DNA of 64,000 nucleotides from Thermoplasmata archaeon (GCA_015063125.1 SUTB01000001.1:769352-833351); one strand, 5' to 3'. Shown: positions 43,383 to 52,959, numbered from the stretch's first letter. Numbers and translations: made by a program. Notes: generated by a model not told the origin, from the sequence alone.

Positions 43383-45668
43383 ATGGAAAAGAACAATCTA
43401 ATCATAATCGCAGTAGCGGCGGTCATCGTTCTAGCGGCGGCAGCTGTGATCGCGTTAGGAGGCGCGGGCGGTGGCAATTACGACAATCTGAAGATGACCA
43501 GCCTGCCGATCTACGGCAACGCCAACGAGGACTACACCATAGACTCGAAAGATGTGGAGCTGATAAGGGAAAACATCGGCGGGAATCTCTCCAAATACCC
43601 CTACGCTGACGCTGATGGGGATGACGCCATCACAGAGAACGATGCTGTGATCGTGGAGAAACTCATAGCGGGAGAGAGTACCAAGATACGCTTCATCGAC
43701 CAATACGTATACGATACTGGCGACATACATCTCCTGGAGATTGACTATCCTCTGAAGAATCTGGTCACCATCAATCCCGATATGCTCCAGCTGATGTTCA
43801 CTTTTGACGGCGACGAGAAGGTCATAGGCTACATCGCCAACAAAAGTTCCTACACCAATACGTTCTACAAGGCCGATCACAACGGAGTGTCCAAATGCCT
43901 CGGTACCACCGCTAGGCAGATAAAGACCTCTGAATGGGAGGCGATTAAGAACACGGACAGCGAATACCACGACCAGGGCGGTATCGGCGCCATATTGGCG
44001 TACAATGACAATGCCCTCGGAGACTATAAGGACGATCTTCTGGTTGCTGGAATCCCTGTCATTTACATCAGGTGCACAGACCCCATATACTCCATCGATG
44101 CCACCATGCTCCTTGGATTCCTATTGGGTCCGGACTACTTCCAGAAAGCCCTGAATTACGCCAACGATTCTCGTAAGGCTATCGTAGATGTAACCGAGGC
44201 CGTCGCAAAACTCGACGAGAAGGACCGCACCAAGTTCATCGCCATGTGCATGTGGCGTTACATCTCTCAGCACGAGTCGCAGTACACCAAGATCGGAACT
44301 CAGGCCGGCGGAATAGACGTCGCCAATCTGGAAGGCAACGGATCGACACAGATCAACGATGTGGAGGCGATCACCATCTACAATGGCAAGATCGATTACA
44401 TCATGAACTGCCACACCTGCGACTGTAAAGTGGTCAGCCCCTCGTATCTGTTCGAGAACAGCGACCTGGACATACTCAGAAAATCCTCTGAGTTCGAGAA
44501 CATGTTCTTCCTGAACCTGTCCATGCCCACGCCCTGCAGAGTGATGTATGCGGCAGCAATGTTCTATCCGGACATTGTGTCGATGAGTGATGCCAACAAA
44601 TACTTCCAGACAATGGTCGACAAGTACCTCAGCTATCTGGACAACACCGTCGCTGACAATGATTTCAATGTCGTTCAGGACATGATGACCGTGATCACCT
44701 ACCAGGACTACCTTGACTATAGAGGAGGGGATAAACCAAAGGAGATCGAATCGGATATCAGCACCGTGGCGTTGGCCAACAGGTTCTGGAATATCATGAA
44801 GGACGATCTGAACTCCAACTTGGACCCGATGATCGACTATTCGTACACTCCGTACGTATTGTCTCCCGACAACAACTCTCAGGAGTCGAAAGTGGTGTCG
44901 GATGGAAGCACATACTACATCAAGTACACTCTGGTGGAAGATGCCAAGTCCAAGTACGAAGAGATTAAGGCCACGTATGAGGCCAAAGTAGGTACAACTG
45001 CAAGGACCAGCGGAATATGCACCGAAATTCCGTTCTCCAACGGTCTGACCGAGGGATACGGATACTATGTGAACTCCGATCCTGATGCTGAACATGTGCT
45101 CGGAAGCATGAAGTTCGTAGGCTACATCGACCACTGTCTTGTGGATCTGCAGATCGTCAAGAGGCCGTCGTTCTCAATGGATGATCTCGCTAAGCTCATC
45201 GATGCGGCATACCCCTCTGAGTCCGGTAAATCCGCGAAGACCTGGCTGCAGACGTTCGACAGCACATCCCTCAACGTGTATCTGGGGTCGCCTTACACCT
45301 TGGACGAGGGTGCAACTGATACCTACGCCAACATATCTGCTGCGGACAGCGGGAACGGAAACCGCCACGTGGAGGTCGATTCCTCTGCCAACTCGTTCGC
45401 GACGTACAGCAAGGCAGTGTCCACATACAGAACCAAGACCGCCGGTTATGACACGGAGGGTACGGAGTACCTGCCCCTGAGTACCGATGGGTTCGAGGAT
45501 GCCTTCGGATACATCATATACCGCACCCAGGTGAGTGGATACATGATCTACTTCGCCGGATACGTGGACGGATGCTCTCTGGACCTCACCCTCAGATATG
45601 AAGGCACAGACTATACGGTTGACCGTGCAAACACGCTTATCCAAAACATATTGAAAGCCGAACCTTGA
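43383..45668 (+). CDS. Large ABC substrate-binding protein with an N-terminal dockerin-like module (copy 2)
   Basis: 761 residues, a tandem paralogue of the preceding gene with the same plan: membrane helix (6-25), dockerin-like repeats GNANEDYTIDSKD and DADGDDAITEND, binding domain with GIPVIYIRCTDPIYSIDATMLLG, and two copies of the C-terminal repeat ending in (V/G)GY.D.C. Similarity is highest in the binding domain and lower in the tail, so the copies may differ in ligand or partner. ATG 43383, 14 bases after the first gene's stop; GGAG (43371-43374) upstream. Stop TGA, followed by a terminator. Confidence 0.8.
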   Translation: MEKNNLIIIAVAAVIVLAAAAVIALGGAGGGNYDNLKMTSLPIYGNANEDYTIDSKDVELIRENIGGNLSKYPYADADGDDAITENDAVIVEKLIAGESTKIRFIDQYVYDTGDIHLLEIDYPLKNLVTINPDMLQLMFTFDGDEKVIGYIANKSSYTNTFYKADHNGVSKCLGTTARQIKTSEWEAIKNTDSEYHDQGGIGAILAYNDNALGDYKDDLLVAGIPVIYIRCTDPIYSIDATMLLGFLLGPDYFQKALNYANDSRKAIVDVTEAVAKLDEKDRTKFIAMCMWRYISQHESQYTKIGTQAGGIDVANLEGNGSTQINDVEAITIYNGKIDYIMNCHTCDCKVVSPSYLFENSDLDILRKSSEFENMFFLNLSMPTPCRVMYAAAMFYPDIVSMSDANKYFQTMVDKYLSYLDNTVADNDFNVVQDMMTVITYQDYLDYRGGDKPKEIESDISTVALANRFWNIMKDDLNSNLDPMIDYSYTPYVLSPDNNSQESKVVSDGSTYYIKYTLVEDAKSKYEEIKATYEAKVGTTARTSGICTEIPFSNGLTEGYGYYVNSDPDAEHVLGSMKFVGYIDHCLVDLQIVKRPSFSMDDLAKLIDAAYPSESGKSAKTWLQTFDSTSLNVYLGSPYTLDEGATDTYANISAADSGNGNRHVEVDSSANSFATYSKAVSTYRTKTAGYDTEGTEYLPLSTDGFEDAFGYIIYRTQVSGYMIYFAGYVDGCSLDLTLRYEGTDYTVDRANTLIQNILKAEP

Positions 45669-45678
45669 AGGTTCGGAA

Positions 45679-45699
45679 GCAGGGGGATCTCCCCCCTGC
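45679..45699. terminator. Terminator between the binding-protein genes and argD
   Basis: GCAGGGGG / CCCCC(C)TGC hairpin with a four-base loop between convergent genes. A weaker gaacc/ggttc hairpin overlaps the stop codon just before it. Confidence 0.75.
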
Positions 45700-45703
45700 C
45701 ACC

Positions 45704-46876
45704 TTAAATAGATTCTTTGAAGAGTTTGGTGAAGACATCCTTCTGCTCATCGTTGATGATGAGCGGAGGGATCAAACGGACGGTGTTCCCATGGCAGACG
45801 TTCACCAGGACACCGTTATCGCGGCAGTGCTTCTGTACGGCTGATGCAGTCTCGTTTGAGTCCATCTCGATACCGATTATGAGCCCGTATCCGCGAATCT
45901 CCTTGATCTTCTCCGATTCGACGGCCTTGAGATCCGCCATCCATCTCGCTCCCAGATCGTGTGAGTTCTGGACCAGGTTCTCCTTCTTCATGATATCCAA
46001 AGTAGCGCAACCGGAAGCGGTGACCAGTGGGTTGCCTCCGAATGTAGTTCCGTGGGTTCCGGGAGTCATGACCTTTGCGATCTCGTCTGTGGAGGTGACC
46101 GCTCCTATTGGGGCCCCTCCTCCTAGTGCCTTGGCCATGGTGATGATGTCGGGTATGACGCCGAAGTTCTGTATTCCGTACCACATTCCCGTGCGTCCGA
46201 TTCCGGTCTGAACCTCATCCACTATCATCAGCGTTCCGTTGTCCGTACAGAGGTCACGGACGGTCTTGAAGAACTCCTTGGAAGCCGTGCGAACACCGCC
46301 CTCTCCCTGGATGGGTTCCACTATCAAGGCCGCCACATCCTTGGTCATCATGCTCTTCACGGATTCGCAGTCTCCGTATTCGTAATACTCGTACGCACCG
46401 CTGATCAGAGGCTCGAACGAGGCCTGATACTTCGTCTGGCCTGTGGCTCCCAGCGCTGCTGCAGTTCTTCCGTGGAATCCGTTCAGCGCCGCCATCACTT
46501 TGCTGCGTCCATTGTATCTTACGGCCAGTTTCAATGCGCCTTCGTTGGCCTCCGCTCCGCTGTTGACGAACAGGGTGCGGTTGAGCTCACCAGGAGTGAT
46601 CAATGCGATCTTCTCCGCAAGCTTGGCCTGCTCCTCCACATAGTACAGGTTCGATACATGCGCGAACTTCGCGACCTGCTCCTGCATAGCTTTTACCCAC
46701 TCGGGGTGCGAATAGCCGATCGAGTTCACGGCTATTCCCGACACCAGGTCAAGATACTCCTTGCCACTGGCATCGTAAAGATAGCATCCCTTCCCGTGTG
46801 TGAACGACAGTTCTATGCGGCCGTAGTTCTGGAAGAGGTACTTAGAACTCAGTTCCTTTACTTCTTTGAAATCCAT
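45704..46876 (-). CDS. argD: Acetylornithine aminotransferase
   Basis: 390 residues of class-III aminotransferase. The N-terminal substrate-binding SGIAVNSIGYSHPEW, the PLP-binding VDEVQTGIGRTG and the PLP-lysine motif ITMAKALGGGAPIGA (Lys near 247) are seen. It transaminates N-acetylglutamate semialdehyde to N2-acetylornithine in the arginine pathway. It is the last gene of argC-argJ-argB-argD; the ATG at 46876 lies four bases after argB. Stop TAA. Confidence 0.95.
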   Translation of the reverse strand: MDFKEVKELSSKYLFQNYGRIELSFTHGKGCYLYDASGKEYLDLVSGIAVNSIGYSHPEWVKAMQEQVAKFAHVSNLYYVEEQAKLAEKIALITPGELNRTLFVNSGAEANEGALKLAVRYNGRSKVMAALNGFHGRTAAALGATGQTKYQASFEPLISGAYEYYEYGDCESVKSMMTKDVAALIVEPIQGEGGVRTASKEFFKTVRDLCTDNGTLMIVDEVQTGIGRTGMWYGIQNFGVIPDIITMAKALGGGAPIGAVTSTDEIAKVMTPGTHGTTFGGNPLVTASGCATLDIMKKENLVQNSHDLGARWMADLKAVESEKIKEIRGYGLIIGIEMDSNETASAVQKHCRDNGVLVNVCHGNTVRLIPPLIINDEQKDVFTKLFKESI

Positions 46877-46880
46877 TTTA

Positions 46881-47699
46881 TCACTTCACTATGATTGTTC
46901 CGTGGAGGTTTCCCTCCTTCATTATGTCTGCAACTATGCAGTTCGGATCCGTCCCGTTCACCATACGGACGGTTCCGACACCCGCTTCTATCGCCTTGCG
47001 GCATGCGTCCACCTTGGGGACCATTCCGCCGGATATCACGCCGGATGTGATCAGTTGATCTATCTTCTTCAGATCCACCTTGTCCAGCTTGGACGAGGGA
47101 TCGTTGACGTCCATCAGTATCCCCGGGACGTCCGTTATGGCGATCATCTCCTTGCAGGGGACGTTCGCCGCGATGCCGGCGACCATGGTGTCGGCATTTA
47201 CGTTCAGCTTCTTCCCATCCTTGTCCTTCCCTATAGGGTAGATGACGGGCACTATGTTCTGCTCCAGCAGGTCCATCAGCGCTGTGGGGTCGCACTCGGA
47301 GACCTCTCCTACCAATCCCACATCCACTGTGATCTTCTGTCCGTCCTCGATGGCCTCCATTGGGGGCTTCTTGACGCAGAGGGTGCAGTGGTATCCAGGC
47401 AATCCAATGGCCTGAACGCCTGCTTCCTGCAGGCATGCGACGACATCCCTGTTGAGGTTCGAAAGGACCTTCTCAGCCACCTCCAGACCATCTTGGTCCG
47501 TGACCCTGATCCCTGCGACCTTCTTGGGCTTGAGTCCCCTCCTCTCCATCTCCTCGGAGATCTCGGGACCTCCTCCGTGGACGAGTATTATCTTCGCCCC
47601 GGATGACATCATCTGGGCGATCTCCTTAGCAAGGCGCATCATCGCATCCTTGCCGCGGATAGCGTTCCCGCCGAACTTCAGGACGTATAGGTTGTCCAT
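46881..47699 (-). CDS. argB: Acetylglutamate kinase
   Basis: 272 residues. KFGGNAIRG at the N-terminus, the substrate loop ILVHGGGPEI, and NVNADTMVAGIAANV with the phosphate-binding C-terminal region. It phosphorylates N-acetylglutamate. No long N-terminal arginine-sensing helix is seen. It lies four bases after argJ. ATG 47699, stop TGA. Confidence 0.95.
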   Translation of the reverse strand: MDNLYVLKFGGNAIRGKDAMMRLAKEIAQMMSSGAKIILVHGGGPEISEEMERRGLKPKKVAGIRVTDQDGLEVAEKVLSNLNRDVVACLQEAGVQAIGLPGYHCTLCVKKPPMEAIEDGQKITVDVGLVGEVSECDPTALMDLLEQNIVPVIYPIGKDKDGKKLNVNADTMVAGIAANVPCKEMIAITDVPGILMDVNDPSSKLDKVDLKKIDQLITSGVISGGMVPKVDACRKAIEAGVGTVRMVNGTDPNCIVADIMKEGNLHGTIIVK

Positions 47700-47703
47700 G
47701 CTA

Positions 47704-48936
47704 TCACGTGGAGTACTCGGCGTTGATGCGCACGTAATCGTACGTCAGGTCGCATCCCCATCCGGTAGCGGTCTCCTTACCGATGCCCAGGTCGACGATG
47801 ATGGACACCTCTTTGTTGTCCATGGCCATGCGCACGACCTCCACGGAGCGCTCGTCCTGGAAGACAGGGGCTCCGGAATCCAGGATGGGGACCTCCATGT
47901 CCCCTCCCTTGATGGTGAGACGGACATCCTCGAGGTTGAACTTGCATCCGCTGTTGCCCAGCGCCATCATTATACGGCCGTAGTTGGGGTCGGACCCGAA
48001 TATGGCCGACTTGACAAGAGGCGAGTTGATGATCGTCTTGACCAGCTTGTTCGCATCCTCCTTGGAGTCGGCTCCAGTGACCTTCACCTCGATGAGCTTC
48101 GTCGCTCCCTCTCCGTCGGATGCGACGGTGCGGGCGATCTTCGTCATCACGAAGTTCAGGGCATCGAAGAATTCGGGATCGTCGTCAGCCACCTTTCCTC
48201 CTGCCATTCCGTTGGCCAGGAGGATGCTGGTGTCGTTGGTGGACTGATCTCCGTCTACCGATACCATGTTCAACGAACTATCGAGGATCTGCTGCCATTT
48301 CTCGCGGAATCCGACGGACAGGTTGGCATCCGTTGTGATCAGCGACAGGGTGGTTCCGTGAAGGACCTTCATGTGGGGTGCGATCATTCCGCTTCCCTTG
48401 CATATCGCTCCGATGTAAACCAGGGTACCGTCCGAGAGACGTACGCGGACAGCGCACTCCTTCTTGATCGTGTCTGTGGTCATTATGGCCTCGGCCAGAT
48501 TCGCATCCGCCTGACGTCCGTTGAACAGCTCCTTGGCCGCACGTGAGATTCCGTAGCGGACCTTGTGCATGTCCATGAAGCGTCCGATGAGGCCTGTGGA
48601 CATCACACCGACGTTGAGGGGATCCAGCCCCAGTTCCGTGGCGGTGACCTTCTTCATCTCAATGGCGTCCTCGATACCGCGGCGCCCAGTGAGGGCGTTG
48701 GCGTTACCGCTGTTGACGACGACAGCCTGAAGCTTGTCGGCATTCTCCTTCATCATCACCTGTACGGGTGCCGCCTTCACGTTGTTGCTAGTGTATCCGA
48801 CACATGCTGTCGCAGGTGTCTCGGAGTACAGCAGAGCAAGGTCGAGCGAGCGGTACTTCACACCGCTGTGCACTCCGGCCGCTTTGAATCCCTGGGGAGT
48901 CGTTACTCCTCCGTCTATGACCTCTACCATCTTCAT
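47704..48936 (-). CDS. argJ: Glutamate N-acetyltransferase / ornithine acetyltransferase
   Basis: 410 residues of the ArgJ family, made as one chain cut autocatalytically before the Thr of a K-G-S-G-M-I-A-P...T motif: here GAICKGSGMIAPHM then GTTLSLITTD. It moves the acetyl group from acetylornithine to glutamate, making the pathway cyclic; bifunctional forms also use acetyl-CoA. Its ATG overlaps the argC stop by ATGA. ATG 48936, stop TGA. Confidence 0.95.
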   Translation of the reverse strand: MKMVEVIDGGVTTPQGFKAAGVHSGVKYRSLDLALLYSETPATACVGYTSNNVKAAPVQVMMKENADKLQAVVVNSGNANALTGRRGIEDAIEMKKVTATELGLDPLNVGVMSTGLIGRFMDMHKVRYGISRAAKELFNGRQADANLAEAIMTTDTIKKECAVRVRLSDGTLVYIGAICKGSGMIAPHMKVLHGTTLSLITTDANLSVGFREKWQQILDSSLNMVSVDGDQSTNDTSILLANGMAGGKVADDDPEFFDALNFVMTKIARTVASDGEGATKLIEVKVTGADSKEDANKLVKTIINSPLVKSAIFGSDPNYGRIMMALGNSGCKFNLEDVRLTIKGGDMEVPILDSGAPVFQDERSVEVVRMAMDNKEVSIIVDLGIGKETATGWGCDLTYDYVRINAEYST

Positions 48937-49952
48937 ACCCCCAAACCAGGCAGGTTCAGGCCTTTCTTCTCATCCATGTTAAGCATCAGGTTCATACATT
49001 GGACTGCCTGTCCCGATGCCCCTTTGACCAGATTGTCCAACGCTCCGAAGGAGACGACCTTGTCCCCCATGACTTTGGACGAAACCTGTGCGTGGTTGGA
49101 TGCCACCACTGCGCGTATGGACGGCTCGGGGACGTAGTGTACGAACGTCTCGTTGCCGTATTGTTTACTGTAAATCGAATCCACATTCTCCTGAGAGAGG
49201 TCCTTGGTGATGCTGAAGTAGCATGACGACAGGATGCCGCGGACTATGGGCAGAAGCTGCGGGACGAATGTCACCTTGGTGTGGGAACCTGCGAACTTGT
49301 CCACCGCCATCTCGATCTCCGGCGTATGGCGATGCTTGCCTACGCTGTACGGTATGATCGTCTCTCCGCATGTGGAGTGGTGCGTGCGTTCCGTGGGGAC
49401 CATTCCGGCCCCGGACGTTCCCGACTTGGCATCCACTATGATGTCCTCCTTGACGACTCCTGCCTTCAGCAGAGGTCCGCAGGCCAAAATGATGGATGTC
49501 GCGTAACAGCCCGGATTGGCCACCAGGTCAGCTCCCCTGATCTCATCACGGAAGAACTCCGGCAGACCGTACACCGCTTTCTGCAGATTGTCCACGTCCG
49601 TGTGCTCGTGGCCGTACCACTTCTCGTAGACGGCGACATCGTGCAGGCGGTAGTCCCCCGACAGGTCGATGCATTTGATCCCCTGCTCCATCAGAGCGGG
49701 GATTTCTTTCATGGCCACTCCGTGAGGGGTGGCGACGAACACGAAGTCCAGATCCTTGGTGTCGGAAATCTTCTCGGTGAACTCGAGGTCGCCGATATAT
49801 CCCCTGAGGAAGGTGTGGACATCGCCGACCCTGCGTCCCGCGTTCTGGCGTGACGTAAGCGCGGCTATCTCTACATCGGGGTGCGTGCAAAGGATGCGTG
49901 AAAGCTCCCCTCCGGTGTACCCGGTTCCTCCTATTACTCCAACTTTAACCAT
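48933..49952 (-). CDS. argC: N-acetyl-gamma-glutamyl-phosphate reductase
   Basis: 339 residues. NAD(P) site GVIGGTGYTGGELSRIL at the start and the catalytic Cys in VANPGCYATSI, with SGTSGAGM after it. It reduces N-acetylglutamyl phosphate to the semialdehyde. First gene of the arg operon, divergent from argG. ATG 49952, stop TGA overlapping argJ. Confidence 0.96.
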   Translation of the reverse strand: MVKVGVIGGTGYTGGELSRILCTHPDVEIAALTSRQNAGRRVGDVHTFLRGYIGDLEFTEKISDTKDLDFVFVATPHGVAMKEIPALMEQGIKCIDLSGDYRLHDVAVYEKWYGHEHTDVDNLQKAVYGLPEFFRDEIRGADLVANPGCYATSIILACGPLLKAGVVKEDIIVDAKSGTSGAGMVPTERTHHSTCGETIIPYSVGKHRHTPEIEMAVDKFAGSHTKVTFVPQLLPIVRGILSSCYFSITKDLSQENVDSIYSKQYGNETFVHYVPEPSIRAVVASNHAQVSSKVMGDKVVSFGALDNLVKGASGQAVQCMNLMLNMDEKKGLNLPGLGV

Positions 49953-50118
49953 AGGTCGTCTCCTTTTTGTTCCTTTAACCCCATGTTTTTAGGTATATTA
50001 AGAATGGTGTTCGATTCTAGACAAAAATGTTACATAGTAAACATTGGGTATGTTCCAGACATCTTGAGTTTCCGAATGGACACTATCCGACACAGTTTGA
50101 TGTACATTTTGCGCGCGC

Positions 50119-50130
50119 CTTATATAACGG
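50119..50130 (+). promoter_or_regulatory. TATA box of argG-argH
   Basis: cttatataacgg, about 30 bases before the argG ATG at 50157. The upstream 165 bases between argC and argG contain no other clear gene. Confidence 0.6.
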
Positions 50131-50156
50131 AATTCACATCGTTTGGAACGGTAAGC

Positions 50157-51512
50157 ATGGCAGTAGCTAAGAAGACAGCAACAAAGAAGGCTAGCACAGC
50201 CAAGAAGACGGTTAAAGCGACCCCCGCCAAGAAGCTCAGGGACAAAGTAGTCCTTGCGTACTCCGGAGGTCTCGACACATCTGTCGACATCCACTGGTTA
50301 CAGGAGAACTACAACGTCGACGTCATCGCCATCGCGGTCAATGTCGGTCAGCCCCCGAGCAAGGACGACATCGTGGCCCGCGCACTCAGGAACGGAGCGA
50401 TCAAGGCCGACTTCATCGATGTCAGGAAAGAGTTCGTCACGGACTACATCTGGCCTGCGCTTAAGGCCAACGCCATGTATCAGAACGTCTACCCCCTGAG
50501 CACCGCTGTCGCCAGACCCCTCATCACGAAGGTCCTCGCAGACATCGCCAAGAAGGAAGGCGCGAAGTACATCGCCCACGGATGCACAGCCAAGGGAAAC
50601 GACCAGGTAAGGTTCGATGTCGGACTCATCTCCCAGAACCCCGACCTGAAGATCATCGCCCCCATGAGGGAATGGATCACCACCAGAGAGGAGGAGATCG
50701 ATTACGCCAAGAAGAACGGCATCGAGATCATCGTCAAGAAGTCCAGCCCCTACAGCCGTGACGAGAACCTCTGGGGCAACTCGTGCGAGTGCGGAATTCT
50801 GGAGGACCCCTGGGAGGAGCCCCCCGCAGGAGCATGGGCGTACACAGTCGACCCTGCCAAGGCACCCGCTGCACCCAAGTACATCGAGATCGGATTCGAG
50901 AAGGGTGTTCCCGTATGCCTCGACGGAAAGAGGATGGACGGAGTCAAGCTCATCGAGACACTCAACGAGCTCGCAGGAAAGTACGGAGTCGGAAGGATCG
51001 ACCATGTCGAGGACCGTCTCGTCGGAATCAAGAGCCGCGAGACATACGAGTGCCCCGCAGCGATCACACTCATCACAGCCCACAGGGCACTGGAGTCCCT
51101 GACCCTGCCCAAGAACACGATCGAGTTCAAGCGCATCATCGAGCAGAAGTTCAGCGAGATCATCTACGACGGTCTGTGGTACGAGGGTCTCCGCGAGAAC
51201 CTCCAGGCATTTATCGAATCCACTCAGGAGTATGTCACCGGAGTCGTAAGGGTCAAGCTGTACAAGGGAACCGCCACCGTTGTCGGAAGGAGATCCCCCT
51301 ACTCGCTGTACGACGTCGGACTCAGCACATACGCCAAGGGAGACGGCTTCGACCACAGTTCCGCAGTCGGATTCATCTACTGCTGGGGACTGCCCGGCAA
51401 GACCGCAGCCAAAGCGCACGCCAAGGCACCCAAGAAGACCGTGAAGAAGGCAGCCCCTGCTGCGAAGAAGACCGCGGCACCTGCCAAGAAGACAGCAACA
51501 AAGAAGAAGTGA
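50157..51512 (+). CDS. argG: Argininosuccinate synthase with histone-H1-like basic tails at both ends
   Basis: 451 residues, against about 400 in the family. The core begins at residue 28 with the ATP motif VLAYSGGLDTSVDIHW and continues with GCTAKGNDQVRFD and SPYSRDENLWG, so it should join citrulline and aspartate. Residues 1-26 (AVAKKTATKK then TAKKTVKATPAKK) and the last 35 or so (KAPKKTVKKA then AAPAKKTATKKK) are Lys/Ala/Pro/Thr repeats like histone H1 or AlgP tails. The frame opens upstream of 50157 but this ATG follows a TATA box by 30 bases and begins the basic tail. argH follows at four bases. Stop TGA. Confidence 0.93.
   Translation: MAVAKKTATKKASTAKKTVKATPAKKLRDKVVLAYSGGLDTSVDIHWLQENYNVDVIAIAVNVGQPPSKDDIVARALRNGAIKADFIDVRKEFVTDYIWPALKANAMYQNVYPLSTAVARPLITKVLADIAKKEGAKYIAHGCTAKGNDQVRFDVGLISQNPDLKIIAPMREWITTREEEIDYAKKNGIEIIVKKSSPYSRDENLWGNSCECGILEDPWEEPPAGAWAYTVDPAKAPAAPKYIEIGFEKGVPVCLDGKRMDGVKLIETLNELAGKYGVGRIDHVEDRLVGIKSRETYECPAAITLITAHRALESLTLPKNTIEFKRIIEQKFSEIIYDGLWYEGLRENLQAFIESTQEYVTGVVRVKLYKGTATVVGRRSPYSLYDVGLSTYAKGDGFDHSSAVGFIYCWGLPGKTAAKAHAKAPKKTVKKAAPAAKKTAAPAKKTATKKK
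50169..50189 (+). repeat. Copy 1 of a 21-base direct repeat in the argG N-terminal tail
   Basis: Identical over 21 bases to 51486-51506 in the C-terminal tail, where it also codes for KKTATKK in the same frame. The two basic tails therefore share a recent origin. Confidence 0.8.
51486..51506 (+). repeat. Copy 2 of the 21-base direct repeat in the argG C-terminal tail
   Basis: Identical to 50169-50189; it ends just before the argG stop codon. Confidence 0.8.
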
Positions 51513-51516
51513 TCAC

Positions 51517-52959
51517 GTGAAACAAGCCCTCTGGTCTGGAAGGTTCAAGGACAAGATGGATGACTCCACGCTCGACTTCACATCCTCGCTGGATGTGGAC
51601 TCGAAGATGGCGTTCTACGACGTCATGGGGTCCCTCGCACATGTGGAGATGCTGAAGGCATGCTCCATCCTTCCGCCAGAGGATGTCGACCGTATCACAG
51701 AAGGCCTCAAGGCCATCCTCAAAGAGATCGAAGAAGGGAAGTTCGAGCTGGACTACTCGCTGGAGGACATCCACACCAACATCGAATTCTCCCTCACTGA
51801 GAGGATCGGCCCAGCAGGCGGCAAACTCCATACCGGAAGGAGCAGGAACGACCAGGTCGCAGTCGACTTCAGGATGTACCTCAGGGACAAGGTCCTTGAG
51901 GCGGCAACCGCCATCGACGGCCTGGTCACCAGCCTCCTCAAGATCGCCGAGGAAAATGCCGAGACGGTCATGCCCGGATTCACGCACATGCAGCATGCGC
52001 AGCCGGTAACCTTAGCGCAGCACATGCTCGCATACGCATTCAAGTTCGCAAGGGACGCGGATAGGTTCATCGATGCATTCAACAGGATGAACAAATGCCC
52101 GCTGGGAGCGGCCGCTCTTGCGGGAACTACATACCCCATAGACAGGTTCATGACCTCAGAGGCTCTGGGATTCAAGGAGCCCACCGAGAATTCCATGGAT
52201 TCAGTCAGCGACAGGGACTTCGTGAATGAAGTGGCATTCTGCGCCGCCCAGACACAGATCCACCTGTCATCCCTGTGCGAGGAGCTGGTCTACTGGTCCT
52301 CTCAGGAGTTCGCGTTCATCGAGATGGATGACAAGTACACCACCGGATCCTCCATCATGCCCCAGAAGAAGAACCCCGACATCGCGGAGCTCGTAAGAGG
52401 CAAGACCGGAGGGGTCGTCGGATCGCTCGTCACCATGCTGGTCCTGACCAAGGGACTTCCGCTCACATACAACCGCGACCTGCAGGAGGACAAGAAACCC
52501 GTCATGGAATCCATGGATACGGTCATCCGCTGCCTGGAGATCATGGAGAAGGTCATGTCCACGACCACCTTCAAGGCTGACAGGCTCATGGAGGTCACCA
52601 GCAGGGGACAGATCAACGCCACCGATCTCGCAGACTACCTTGTGACCAAGGGGGTCCCCTTCCGCGAGGCTCACGGCATCGTCGGTGCAGCGGTGAGGGA
52701 GAGCATAGAGTCCGGAGTGAACCTCGAGGACATGCCCCTGGACAAACTGAAATCGTTCTGTGACAAGATCGAGGACGACGTCTACAAGTTCATCCCCGTG
52801 AAGAGCTGCGTGGACAGAAGGGAATCCTATGGGGGAACATCACCGACATCCACCGATGAACAGATGTCCAAGGCGATAGAGCAGCTTATGCTTCGCGAAG
52901 AGACCCTCCGTCAGGAGAAGCAGCTGATCGATAATTGCTGGAAGAACCTGCTGTCCTGA
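51517..52959 (+). CDS. argH: Argininosuccinate lyase
   Basis: 480 residues. SGRFKDKMDDSTLDF at the start, HTGRSRNDQVA, and the signature GSSIMPQKKNPD, which holds the catalytic Ser. It splits argininosuccinate into arginine and fumarate. The start is GTG 51517, four bases after the argG stop; the overlapping AGTGATC matches the 16S 3' end. Stop TGA, followed by a hairpin with a T run. Confidence 0.96.
   Translation: MKQALWSGRFKDKMDDSTLDFTSSLDVDSKMAFYDVMGSLAHVEMLKACSILPPEDVDRITEGLKAILKEIEEGKFELDYSLEDIHTNIEFSLTERIGPAGGKLHTGRSRNDQVAVDFRMYLRDKVLEAATAIDGLVTSLLKIAEENAETVMPGFTHMQHAQPVTLAQHMLAYAFKFARDADRFIDAFNRMNKCPLGAAALAGTTYPIDRFMTSEALGFKEPTENSMDSVSDRDFVNEVAFCAAQTQIHLSSLCEELVYWSSQEFAFIEMDDKYTTGSSIMPQKKNPDIAELVRGKTGGVVGSLVTMLVLTKGLPLTYNRDLQEDKKPVMESMDTVIRCLEIMEKVMSTTTFKADRLMEVTSRGQINATDLADYLVTKGVPFREAHGIVGAAVRESIESGVNLEDMPLDKLKSFCDKIEDDVYKFIPVKSCVDRRESYGGTSPTSTDEQMSKAIEQLMLREETLRQEKQLIDNCWKNLLS

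Noticed and set aside
50298..51419. Long ORF opposite argG (373 codons)
   Set aside because: It is a shadow of the argG codon pattern; the encoded sequence lacks any family motif and argG is certain.
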